Part shown: positions 24,001-33,997 of the stretch, one piece after another
Layout: every line of letters begins with the position of its first letter
Numbering within the stretch: position 1 is the first letter of the stretch
Assembly (NCBI RefSeq): GCF_002575655.3
Contig: NC_053037.3
Coordinates: 451,267,793 to 451,331,792, forward strand
Reading direction: 5' to 3'
From: Aegilops tauschii subsp. strangulata
Taxonomy: Eukaryota; Streptophyta; Magnoliopsida; Poales; Poaceae
DNA length: 64,000 nucleotides
Program-made: the position numbers and the translations under genes
Notes under the pieces: generated by a model
Databases searched by the model: none
What the model was told of the DNA's origin: nothing
Seen by the model: only the letters and a program-made list of their open reading frames with translations

Positions 24001-25237
24001 CGGCGTGCCGCCAAGGGCGCGGCCAGCGGCGCAGCCGGGCACCAGAGGGATCGTGGAGCAGGGGGCGGCTAGTGCGCGGCTCAGCGATGCAGAGGGAGCC
24101 AGGGTCGGGTCGCGTCGAGCGCGGCAGTGCGGCGTGTCGGCGTAGTGCGCGCGCGTGCAAAACGTGCGCTCTGGGCGCGCCCAGAGCACGCACGGCAGGT
24201 GCTCGACGGAATGCCAGCGTGGTCTAGAGCGCGAGGGTGGAGCTGGCAAAGCACAGATCGAGGGTAGGGTGGCTAGGCACTCTGTGGACAAGGTTGGTAG
24301 ACCAGGGGTTCAAGTCCACAATGCAAACCAGAGAGCTTGCCAAAACTGACTGTGCACCCCAGGTGTTCGACAGAATGTCAAGTGCACTTAGGCAACTCTT
24401 GGCGTGGCCAAAGTCTCCAGATCAGTGTCTCTTTAGACACAGGAGATGGTGGTAGGGTCAGCTTGGCAAAAACAGAAAGTTGATAGTGCAAGTTTTGCAA
24501 AACTCCAGTTTTGGGCAGAAAGAAAAGGGGTTTAGAACATGCACTACAAAATCCCCAATGAGCCCAATCTCCTGGACTTAAGAGTTTGGTAGGGAGGGCT
24601 ACAAGTAGGAGGAAGCTCAGGGTCACTAGAGCAAGGAAAAATATGGTTGCAGTACAAATCACCAAATTGGACCAGAATGCAAAAGAGGTTGATCCACTCA
24701 AATTTTTCAAAGAACATCATTGGGTTTTTGCTTGAAGATGAATTGTATGCATCCACTGTCATCTCCAAACACTTGGAAGAATTTTTGAAGAAATATTTAA
24801 ATGGGTTGCAGTGCAAAAGTGCCTACTGGACCAGATTGGAAAAATTGGTGTAGAGCTCAAAACCTCCAATGGCCAGAAGGTATCTTTGCATAAAAGTGAT
24901 GTGGAAACATCACATGACATCCCCAAATTTGGTGGAATTTTTAAAAGCATTTGTCAAGTGGTTGTAGTGCAAATAGGCCCCAAATGCAAAAGGAATCATT
25001 TTAAAGAGATAAAGCTTTTTGAATAAATAAATCTTGCAACATTTTAAATCCACTGATAAATAATGGTTTTATTATAGAGAGAAATCAAGTCCAACAATAC
25101 CTTTGAGGGTTTCTCCCACTAGAGGCAAAAATCCAATATCACAAAAGGCAAAACTTGATAATTGGGAAAAGTTTTATTTCCTGGCAATATTTTAATAAAC
25201 AAAACAAGGCCAAAAAAAATTTGGGTGTCACAGGCGT
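21067..25237. repeat. imperfect 5-bp target duplication GGCGC/GGCGT
   Basis: GGCGC (21067-21071) precedes TGTCACGACCGG and GGCGT (25233-25237) follows GGGTGTCACA. The one mismatch is a C-to-T change. Reading of the antisense exon continues in frame across the pair. Confidence 0.8.
21072..25232 (-). mobile_element. 4161-bp solo LTR inside the Tat antisense gene
   Basis: On the minus strand it begins TGTGACACCCAAATTTTTT and ends CCGGTCGTGACA, with target duplications outside and no internal domain, so it is a solo LTR of a gypsy-type element with very long LTRs. Inside are local tandem repeats: three to four copies of a roughly 40-bp unit containing TCTCCATCCGA.TACCGTTA (21955-22100) and a two-copy repeat with GTGCCAAACGAGTGTCTGAAT (split at about 21592 and 21650). 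A GC-rich block at 23230-24250 probably holds the U3/R promoter and leader. Open frames in it (for example 23327-24193) lack any recognisable protein. Confidence 0.85.
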
Positions 25238-26019
25238 AGACCTGGAAGAGTCCTTCTCTAGTAGGTGCTTTTTTCTTGTCGTTTGCCGGGTCGGGATTCG
25301 GCCTTTCTTCCTTGTTGTTCTTCTTCTAACTCGCTTCTTCCTTTGCGGCAGGGGCCTTCCCAGAGACGCAATGGCTAGCGGAGGAAGCCGTCCGCTATCA
25401 GCATGACCCGACCGGCGTCGTTGGGTCCAGGACGGATCCGCGGGTGGCCTGGACCTTCCCGGAGATCATTGCCGCCGCTGAGGCCCGCCTGTAGGTTCTG
25501 GGAACGCAATTGGGGCAGCTGTCCCAGGCCGGCACCGCGATGACGGTGGCCCTATGGCCGGACTCCGTCCAACCGAGCAGCTTCTCGCGCTTGGCGCGTT
25601 GGTTGGAGATGGGGCCGGACCGGCTTGGCGAGTGGCGCATCTCTGCCGCTCGTGCCGGTGCTGAGATGGCGCTCCGGTTCCCGCTGTCCTGGCATCCGGA
25701 CCTACAGATGGACGCGTTGATGGGCCAGCGGGCCGGTTCGGAGCAGCTCTTGCAGGAGCAAGCCGGCCGGATCGCCTCCCGGGCCAGCTACATCGCCGAG
25801 TTCGCCTTCCACGACGAGTTCCATCCGAAGCGGACGGAAGACGGCGGGGTCATGGACGGCGACGACTACGGCTTGCTCCTCCACGATCCGGAGGGGAGCT
25901 CGGAGGAGACGGGCGTCTACCGCGACGCGGATGCTGAGGAGGGCACCGGCACCTCGCTGGACCCGGAGGCCGCGAGGGGAGAGCCATCGATGTCGCGTCG
26001 CGACGCTGGAGATGCCTGA

Positions 26020-26754
26020 GACACTTTGTGTAAAATTTGTTAAATAGCAGGTCCACCCACCCACTGGGGGTTTTAGGGTGTAATGAACTCGGGCCGTGGG
26101 CCTTTTCTTAAATACTTGCAGATGTCGTGGGTGCTTTTGCTTTTTGCCTTCCGTTTTTTGGACCGATTTCATGCGCTTTTCCTTTCTCAACCCCCCCCCC
26201 CCCCCCCGCGCGAGTCAGACGGCCGAGGCTCCGGTCCATGACAAGGAGTTCGGTTCTTTGAGAGGAGCGCGCAGGACTTGGGTCCCTCAAAACATTGAGC
26301 GCGAGCGAAACACCCAGTGGGCCGGCTGGCGGCAATCCGGCGAAGCCGGTTGGCGAGCAGCCGGTCGTGCGGCTGTTCATTTGATGAATGGCGGACCGGG
26401 TTGATCGACCCGGCGACCTTTGGCTTAGTGTATGAAGCGTAAAGGATCTTTGGCCCGTTGTGCTTGCCAGCCGACAGCCAAAGCTGGATCTGTGGCTTTA
26501 GGGCGAAGTGGGGGACCGCGGCATCATAACTTTATCAGGAATCACCAAGTAAGGCGGCGGGGTAGCGACCGAGCCGGCCAGCCCCCAAGCCCCCGGGTCG
26601 AGCGAGTCGGACCGGTGGCCGGGTTCAGTGGTATAGTGATGCAAGAAAATAGGGACAAATAAATTGGTCGACAAAAGGCAGCCCCCCGAGTCTCGTTCGG
26701 GGACCCCATAGTTTCATGCGTTTACAAAAGGCGATGATACATACGCTCGTGCGG
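26020..26754. other. Tat spacer between antisense-gene end and integrase end
   Basis: No gene seen. It would be the shared 3' side of two convergent transcription units. It contains a homopolymer run of about 17 C at 26191-26207 and a GGGGGTTTTAGGGTG stretch just after the antisense stop codon. Confidence 0.6.
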
Positions 26755-28056
26755 CTAACTGTAAAACGGGCGGAGGAGTTCCGCGTTCCATGGCTGGGTC
26801 ATTTCTTCACCGGCGGTGTCCTTCTTGCGCTTCCTCGACTTGCGTGTGTCAATGAGGTAGTAGGCGTTGCGGTCGCGCAAGGCCCTGCTCACGATGAATG
26901 GGCCCTCACATGGAGGGGACAGCTTGTGCTGGCCTGCCTGCTCTTGGACGAGTCGGAGGACGAGGTCGCCCTCGCGGAACGCGAGGGGCTTGATCTTCTT
27001 GCTGTGGTAGTGCCTCAGGCCTTGCTGGTAGATGGCCGAGCGACTGAGCGCCAGGAGGCGTGCTTCTTCGAGCAGGTCGACGCCATCTTCGCGGGCTTCT
27101 CTGGCTTCGGCTTCAGTGTACATCGCGACGCGCGGCGAGTCGAACTCGACGTCGGTCGGGATGACGGATTCGGCTCCGTAGACGAGGAAGAACGGGGTGA
27201 ACCCGGTCGACCGATTCGGCGTGGTGCGTAGACTCTAGAGAACGGCTGGCAACTCGTCAAGCCAGCTGCCGGGTGAGCGGATGAGCGGCTCGACGAGTCA
27301 CGGCTTGACGCCGGACAGGATGAGTCCATTGGCCCGCTCGACCTGCCCGTTGGACTGCGGATGCGCAATGGAGGCCAGGTCGAGGCGGATGCCAGAGACG
27401 GAGCAGTATTGCTCGGGCGCGCCCTTGGCGAAGTTGGTGCCGTTGTCGGTGATGATGCTGTTCGGCATGTCGTAGCGCGCCGCTATGTCCTTGATGAACT
27501 GGACGGCTGTTGGCCCGTCTAGTTTCTTGATTGGTCTTGCCTCGATCCACTTGGTGTATTTGTCTACTGCCACCAGCAAGTGCGTCATGCCGCCTCGGGC
27601 GGTTTTGAAGGGTCCCACCATGTCGAGTCCCAAGACCGCGAAGGGCCAGGCGATCGGTATGGTGCGGAGGGCTGATGCTGGCTGGTGGCTGCGTTTGCTG
27701 AAGTGCTGGCATCCCTCACACTTGAGGACGAGCGACTCGGCGTCTTGGAGGGCAGTGGGCCAGTAGAAGCCGTGGCGGAACGCCTTGGCCACCAGGGATC
27801 GTGATGCGGCGTGGTGCCCACACTCGCCCTGATGTATGTCGAGGAGGATGTCGATGCCCCGCTCCTGCTCGACGCTGCGCTGGAACACGCCGGTGGAGCT
27901 GCGCTTGACGAGCTCGTTGTTGATGATGTTGTAGGTGGACGCCAGGCGCTGCACTTGCCGAGCTTCAGTCTCGTCCATGGGGAGAACCCCGTTCTCCAAA
28001 AGTTCTGATATTGAGAGGGCCCAAGATGGAGCCGTTACCACGGCGAAGACGGCCAC
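26755..28056 (-). pseudogene. Tat integrase
   Basis: Minus-strand integrase with the HHCC zinc domain (HQGECGHHAASRS ... CEGCQHF, about 27720-27850) and DDE core: LDMVGPF (about 27615), ITDNGTNF (about 27440) and the Glu of SNGQVERANGLIL (about 27330). After a TGA near 27301 and a TAG near 27235 the same frame continues through LVYGAESVIPTDVEFDSP to the C-terminal end at 26755 (WNAELLRPFYS). Two stops mean no full integrase can be made. Confidence 0.85.
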
Positions 28057-30714
28057 CAGGGTGGGTTCCGAGTCGGCAGCCCCCGAGCTGGGTTGAGCAG
28101 CCCCCAGGTCGGGGATGGCGACGGCCGGGTCCGGGACGATGGTGGCCGGGTCGAGCTGAGCAGCCCTCGGGCCGGGTTCAGCAGTCCCGGTCCGGGTTGA
28201 GGTGCGGCCGGGTCGTCTGGAACGTGGATGGACTCGGAGTCCGGCGATGGCTTGACGGACGGCTTGCGTAGGTGCTCGAGGGAGACGTTGGACGGGATGG
28301 CTTGTCGTGACGAGGCGATCTTGGCGAGCGTGTCGGCTGCTTCGTTCTCCGCGCGCGGGACGTGGAGGAACTCGTAGCCCTCGAAGGATCCGGACAGCTT
28401 CTGGACGAGGAAGCGGTAGGTTGCCATGTTGGAGTCACGGGCGCCCCATTTGCCGGAGCATTGCTGCACCACCAGGTCCGAGTCGTCGTAGCACAGGATG
28501 CGCCGGATGTCGAGTTCCTTGGCCAGCCGAAGGCCGTGCACAAGGGCTTCGTACTCGACGACGTTGTTGGAGGCGGCGAAGTGGATCTGGAGCGCGTAGC
28601 GGAGCCGGTCGCCCTTCGGGGACGACAGTACGACGCCGGCCCCAAACCGAGTCGCATCTTGGACCCGTTGAAGTGCATGCGCCAATGCGTCGAGTCGGGA
28701 GGCGGCGGCAAGTACTGGGTTTCGCTCCAGTCGACGAGGAAGTCGGCCAGGGCTTGAGACTTGATCGCGGTGCGGGGCTCGTAGAAGATGGTGTGGCCGG
28801 CTAGCTGGATCGCCCATTTGGCAACCCGGCCAGAGGCATCCCGGCACCCGATGATTTCTCCGATAGGCGTCGTGCTGACCACGGTGACGACGTGCTCTTG
28901 CAAATACTGCTTCAGCTTCTTGGCGGTGAAGTAGACGCCGTAACACATCTTCTGGTAGTGCGGGTAGTTCTGCTTGGAGATGGAGAGCACCTCACTCAGG
29001 TAGTAGACTGGGCGCTGGACGGCTTGGATCTTGCCCTTCTCTGGTCGCTCGACCACCAACACCGTGCTGACCGCCCGCGAGGTCACGGCTATGTAGAGCA
29101 ACAGCGGCTCCTTGTCGGTCGGCGCGGCCAGGACCGGCGTGGTGGAGAGCATGCGCTTGAGGTCTTGGAAGGCCTCGTCTGCCTTGTCGTTCCATTCGAA
29201 CGGGCTCGTCTTCTTCATTAGCTGGTATAGGGGTAGCGCCCTCTCGCCCAGCCAGCTTAGAAACCGGCTGACCGAGGCCAAGCATCCGGTGAACTTCTGG
29301 ACATCGCGCAGCCGAGCCGGCTTGCGCATGCGCTTGATGGCCTTGATCTTCTCCGGGTTCGCCTCAATGCCGCGTTCCGAGACGAGGAAGCCGAGTAGCT
29401 TTCCGGCCGGGACGCCGAAGACGCATTTTTCCGGGTTAAGCTTGACCTTGTATTCGCGGAGGTTGGCGAAGGTTTCCTTCAAATCGTCAAGGAGCGTGAG
29501 GTGCTGCTTTGTCTTCACCACGATGCCGTCCACGTATACGTGGATATTGCGGCCGAGTTGCGGCAGCAGACATTTCTGCATGCAGCGCTGGAAGGTGGTG
29601 CCGGTGTTCTTCAAGCCGAACGACATGGTGATGTAGCAATATGCCCCAAAGGGCGTGATGAAGGACGTCTTCAGGGCATCGGCCGGGTCCAGCTTGATTT
29701 GGTGGTAGCCGGAGTAAGCATCCAGGAAGGACAGGAGCTCACACCCGGCGGTCGAGTCGATGACTTGGTCGATCCGCGGGAGGGCGAAGGATCCTTGGGA
29801 CAGGCCTTATTGAGGCTGGTGTAGTCGATACACATGCGCCAGGTCTTGTTCTTCTTCAGGACGAGGACTGGGTTGGCTAGCCACTCGGGGTGAAATACTT
29901 CCATTATGAAGCCGGCCGCCAAAAGCTTGGCGACCTCTTCACCAATGGCTCTTCTCTTCTCTTCAAAAAATCGTCGTAGGGGTTGACGGACAGGCTTGGC
30001 GTCCTTGCGGATGTGAAGTTTGTGCTCGGCGTACTTCCTCGGGATACCCGGCATGTCCTTGGGGGTCCATGCAAAGATATCCCGATTCTCACGGAGAAAG
30101 TCGACGAGCTCGCCTTCCTATTTGCTGTCAAGGCGGGCGCCTACGACAACGTACTTGCTGCAGCTGGAGTCTTCTGGGTTGAGCTTCACTTTCTTGGTCT
30201 CCTTGGAGGGCTTGAAGGTGGCCTCGTCGGCCGGGTCCGGGGTCGGGATTGACGCGGTGGAGGCCTCGCCTGCCAGGGCGACGATCCGGTCGAGCTGGCG
30301 CCGCTCCTCGGCAATGACCAGCGACTCGGCCAACTTGGAGCCGTCTCAGGTGCACTCCAGGGACTTGTGGTAATCGCCGGCGACGGTGATGAGGCCCTTG
30401 GGACCCGGCATCTCCATCTTCAGATACGCGTAGTGGGGGACCGCCATGAACTTGGCGAGCGCGGGCCGGCCCAGCAACGCGTGATACGCGCTGGACAGGT
30501 CCACCACCTCGAACCAGATCGGTTCACGCCAGAAGTGGCCGCTGTCACCGAACAGGACATCTAGCCGAACCCGACCAATGGGGGAGCAGGAGAGGCCGGG
30601 TACGATGCCGTGGAAGATCGTTCGGGTTGGCTCCAGGTCCTCAGCCTTGAGGCCGAGTTTGGTCATCGTGTCGCGGTAGAGGATGTTGATGCTGCTGCCG
30701 CCGTCGATGAGGAC
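28057..30714 (-). pseudogene. Tat protease, reverse transcriptase and two RNase H domains
   Basis: Reads from the protease site LIDGGSSINILY (about 30700-30665) to RT with WRMCIDYTSLNKACPKDP (about 29810) and FGLKNTGTTFQRCM, then a first RNase H (RPVYYLSEVLS) and a second one (RLRYALQIHFAASNN ... DSDLVVQQ). Breaks: TGA near 30717 and near 30346, TAG near 30118, a 1-base frameshift near 29790 and another near 28650. The RT catalytic box reads YVDG instead of YVDD (Gly codon at 29527-29525), and the second RNase H begins FNGS where the family has Asp first. All indicate a dead polymerase. Confidence 0.85.
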
Positions 30715-33018
30715 TCAGGAGAACTTGCATGTGCGCCGCGCGACGATGGTGGGGTTGAGGACGAGGGCGTAACCACCCAGGCTTGGCATGACTGTCGGGT
30801 GATCCTCCCGGGTCCAGATGATCGGGTGATCCGACCAATGCATGAACTCCGGTTTGGCCGGGACGACGGTGTTCACCTCCTGCGGAAGGAGGCGCTCGCT
30901 GCGCTTGTCGTCACCGAGGCTGGTGAAGACGACGTAGGCCGCGCTCTGGTCTGGATAGGCGTCGTCGCGCATTGCGCCGCCAGCCGGAGGCGGCGGTGGA
31001 GGCGGAAGCGGTTGTCCCGCGCCTGGAGCCGGAGCCGGAGGAGGCGGGACGTCGCCCCTCATGATGCGCTTGGTGATGGCGCACTGCCGAAGCGTGTGCG
31101 TGGAGGGTCTTGCGCCGCTGTGGTGCTTGCAGGGGGCGTCGAGCATCTGCTCGAAGCTCATGGCGGGTTGCCATGCCATCTTGCCGGTTTGCCGGCGCTT
31201 CGCCGCCGGGTCCGCCGCGGGCTCGGTGGCCGCGACCAGCCGGTTGTCGTGACGCGGCGCCGGCTGGTCGGCCTTGCGCTTGTTGTTCTGGTGACGCTGT
31301 TGCCGGCTGCTTTTGCCGACCGGCTTCGGAAGAGGAACCGGCTTCGCCTTGCCGGCTTCATCCAGCGCCACCTGGATCTTCATGGCGGAGTCGGCGTTGG
31401 CGTACTTGTCCGCCGTCACCATGAGCGCGGCCATGGTGGCCGGCTCGGAGCGCAAGAGTTTGTGCTTGAGGAGGGTGTCGTCTCGGCACCCGTTGACGAA
31501 GTACTGGATCGCTTGGACTTCATGGACGCCCTCCCAGCTGTTCCGAAGCTCGGTCCAGCATGTGAGGTACTCGCGGCCGGTCTCCGTAGGCCCTTGCACG
31601 CACATGGCGAGCTGGCTAGGGCGGCCGGGTCGCTTGTAGGTCCCCGTGAAGTTGTGGACGAAGGCTTCCTCGAAGTCCACCCACGTGTTGATGCTGCCCA
31701 TTGGTAGGCTGTTCAACCACGTGCGGGCCGACCCTTGGAGCATGACCGGTGCGTAGCGCACGGCGAGATGACGATTGGCACCGGTGATGCCAATGGCCGT
31801 GGTGTAGTCGGTGAGCCAGTCTTCTGGCTTCACCGTCTCGTTGTACTTGGGGGTGTCGCGGGGGAGCATGAATCCTTTGGGGAAGGGCTCCTCCCGGATG
31901 CGCGGGCCGAAGCACGCCGGCCCGATAGCGCCGCTCTCCTCCACCTCCAGGGAGCGAGCGAGCTGATCAAGGCGGTGGCGAGCGTCGGTGTCATCGATGG
32001 CGCGCAGACCGAGTCGACTTGCGGCCAGACCACGGGGGGGCGGGTCGGTTGGAGCCGGACGCCGGCCATGCTGGCCAGGTCCGCGCTGGGTCTCTAGGAC
32101 GGGCTCGTTGCCCAATCCGCCGGCGGCTGTAGCGGCCGGAACACGCCGAGTCCGGGCTTGGCCGGAGTCCGCCTCGCCGGGTGGTGAGGAAGCAGTGTGC
32201 AGAAGCTCGCCGGGCCCGCCAAGGCGGGCGGAGCCGGACCCCGCCGGCTTGGCGAGCTGGTTGAGGCGGTTCTGCTAGGTGTTGGCGGCGTGGAGGAGTT
32301 CGCGCATCCGCCCGATCCGCTCTTTCAACTCCTCACCCGCGAGCTGGTCCAGGCCGACTGCGGATGCCTGGGCAGCGCACATGTTCTTCGTTGGGGTCCC
32401 GTAGACGGTTGGGACGGTGCCGAGGGCCCGGCCGATCGCTCCTCCCCGGGTACGCACATCGGCGACCCGGCTTGGCTCGGCCGCGGCGGGCGTGAATCCA
32501 TGGGCGGCGTCGCGCTCCAGCTTAGCGGCGCCCAGGCGACGCTGAGTGGCGGTGAGCGTCTCAGATAGATCCAGCATCTGCTGGCGCCTTTCCTCGAGCT
32601 GGGTTCGGACCTCAGCGACGTTGGTGGCATCGACGTCGGTGCCGATGGGGATGCGGAGGCTCTGCATCGCGGCGCGCAACGGATCAGACGGCTCGATCCG
32701 ATCTGCTGCGGCCCTGGCTTCGGCAGCCTTCCTCGTCTTGCTCGACGAGGAGGAAGCGTCATCGCCGGTGATGAAGACCTCCACATGGACATCCATTGCC
32801 CCGGCGGAAACGCCGCCGCCGAGGGAGAGGGGGGAGTCGGAGTAGTTGAGCACCTCGCTCGGGTACTCGTCGGCCGCGAACGCATCGGAGATGCGCAGTG
32901 CAGCGAAGGAGGTAACAAGCGCGCCGGCGACGTCGTCCGCCAGAGCGACGGACTCGTCGGCGTAGGAGAAGGGCCCCGTCCGAAGCATGCTCCCGGCCAA
33001 CTCCTCGAGCTGCCCCAT
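30715..33018 (-). pseudogene. Tat gag
   Basis: Starts at the ATG at 33018, two bases after the primer-binding site (MGQLEELAGSMLR), runs to a TAG at 32277-32275, then continues in the same frame to 30715. Contains a coiled-coil-like region (TQLEERRQQMLDLSETL), the capsid core (PKYNETVKPEDWLTDYT, SARTWLNSLPMG, WTELRNSWEGVHEVQAI), a basic region (KSSRQQRHQNNKRKADQ) and a CKHHSG segment in the place of a zinc knuckle, then a proline run. The truncated copy at 14592-16298 still has CAG at the first stop, so that stop is a recent C-to-T change. Confidence 0.87.
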
Positions 33019-33019
33019 A

Positions 33020-33029
33020 GTGGGCGCCA
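33020..33029 (-). other. primer-binding site of the full Tat unit
   Basis: TGGCGCCCAC on the minus strand, two bases inside the LTR end at 33032. Identical to the site at 16296-16287. Confidence 0.75.
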
Positions 33030-33031
33030 AC

Positions 33032-33997
33032 TGTCGTGGTGGGCGCATGACAGATGCCAAGGGATGGCTAAAGAGAGGAGGAGGCTCGAGGGCGCTGGTG
33101 GGCATGAGCGGGCACGGGACGCCGGACATACCCAGGTTCGGGGCTCTCCGGAGAGATAATACCCCTAGTCCTGTCGAGTGTAGTTGGATGATCGATAGTA
33201 CAATGTTGCTCCTGGAGCTGTATGAAGGAGGAAGGAAGCTGGCCAAGGCTTGGGCTGCTCCTTCTCTCCGGTGTTGCTGTTTCGTGGCTAGTCCTCCTGC
33301 TTCGCCCCCCAAATGATCGTGGGCTCCCGGGGGGTTTATGTCCAACCCCTTGGGGGTACAATGGTAATATTATAAGTCGGTGGGTTCGTGTAGTCGGTGT
33401 CCGGGGACCCGGGCTGGGCCCCGCTGAGGGCTTGTGGTTCGCCGGGTTCCCCTAGGTGCGGGCCCCGCCAACCTAGGGGGACTGTGCGCCGTCTTGTCGA
33501 TCGTCAGGGCGTGGCCGAGTCGAGCCGCGTACAGTGCTCTCCGTCAGGTTGCCGCTTGCTGTCGTCAGCGGTGAGGGTGGGGGCACTGTTGCCACGCCGG
33601 CCCTGGTCAGCGGGTAGGTGAGGGGCACTGTTGCCACGTTCCTGCTGACCAGAGGCATGGGCGGGGCACTGTTGCCTCGGTCATCGTTGATTGAAGTCTC
33701 CCCGTCATATGGCCTGGATGGGACGGGAGTTGACCCGCGGCTGGATTACGTAGCACGCCATGGGTGGCGCTGGCTTGGTGAGGAGGCCTTGGCCGTGCCG
33801 GGTTCGGCTGTCTTGCGCCAGTTGTTGGGGCCGAGTCGACGTGTCTTGCCGGGTCGACTAGTCTGGCCGGCTTGGGGGGCTTCGCCGGGTCGAGCGACCC
33901 GGCCAAGCGCGCGCCGGTATTGAGGGGCGGTGCCAGCCCCGTTGTTTCTGAAGAGGATCCGGGTTCCGTTGCCTGCCCGGGGTCCATCCCCCCGACA
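33032..33997 (-). repeat. Tat 5' LTR (966 bp)
   Basis: TGTCGGGGG start and ACGACA end on the minus strand, collinear with 16299-17268 with roughly thirty substitutions and a few small gaps by eye. The outer edge at 33997 meets the right half of the TGATACG LTR. Confidence 0.93.

Larger units (their letters stand above)
17868..26019 (+). pseudogene. antisense gene of the Tat element ('putative gypsy-type transposon' protein), spliced, interrupted
   Basis: Plus-strand gene opposite to gag-pol. Exons inferred from GT/AG sites and frame: 17868-18740, 18854-18938, 19023-19227, 19314-20171, 20315-20419, 20559-21071 (split by a solo LTR), 25238-25264 and 25352-26019. Exon 1 (291 codons, MPLPSGSWMGSNVTSEDI) has the conserved N-terminal domain with FERGFGLPASTFFRAFLEFF and MVGLQDPNR; this is the domain that Pfam calls putative gypsy-type transposon. 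Later exons encode an Ala/Glu/Arg-rich coiled coil (about 20700-21070) and a C-terminal block ending RGEPSMSRRDAGDA. Broken by TAG codons near 19402, 20654, 25237 and 25492, by a frameshifting duplication near 19880-19925 and by the LTR. Molecular role unknown. Confidence 0.75.
14592..33997 (-). mobile_element. Tat-lineage gypsy element in partial tandem arrangement
   Basis: On the minus strand the order is LTR (33997-33032), primer-binding site, gag, protease, RT, two RNase H domains and integrase, then an ORF on the opposite strand, a polypurine tract, LTR (17268-16299), a second primer-binding site and a second gag start, which stops at about 14592. The complete unit 16299-33997 is 17699 bp, or about 13.5 kb without the solo LTR inside it. 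Dual RNase H and an antisense ORF near the 3' LTR are known traits of Tat-lineage elements (compare maize Grande and rice RIRE2). By eye the two LTRs differ at roughly 3-4% of positions. The left gag copy shows that two units once shared the LTR at 16299-17268. Confidence 0.88.

Noticed and set aside
23327..24193. Long open frames on both strands of the 4.2-kb solo LTR
   Set aside because: They lie in a GC-rich LTR leader with strong codon-composition bias and overlap on both strands; no domain is recognisable.
17868..26019. Antisense gene as an independent host gene
   Set aside because: It lies fully between the Tat LTRs and carries the domain known from antisense ORFs of this lineage, so it belongs to the transposon.
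26191..26207. Long C runs (also 38095-38107 and 39967-39987) as structural signals
   Set aside because: Homopolymer runs of this sort are common in these repeats and prone to length error in sequencing; no function can be supported.
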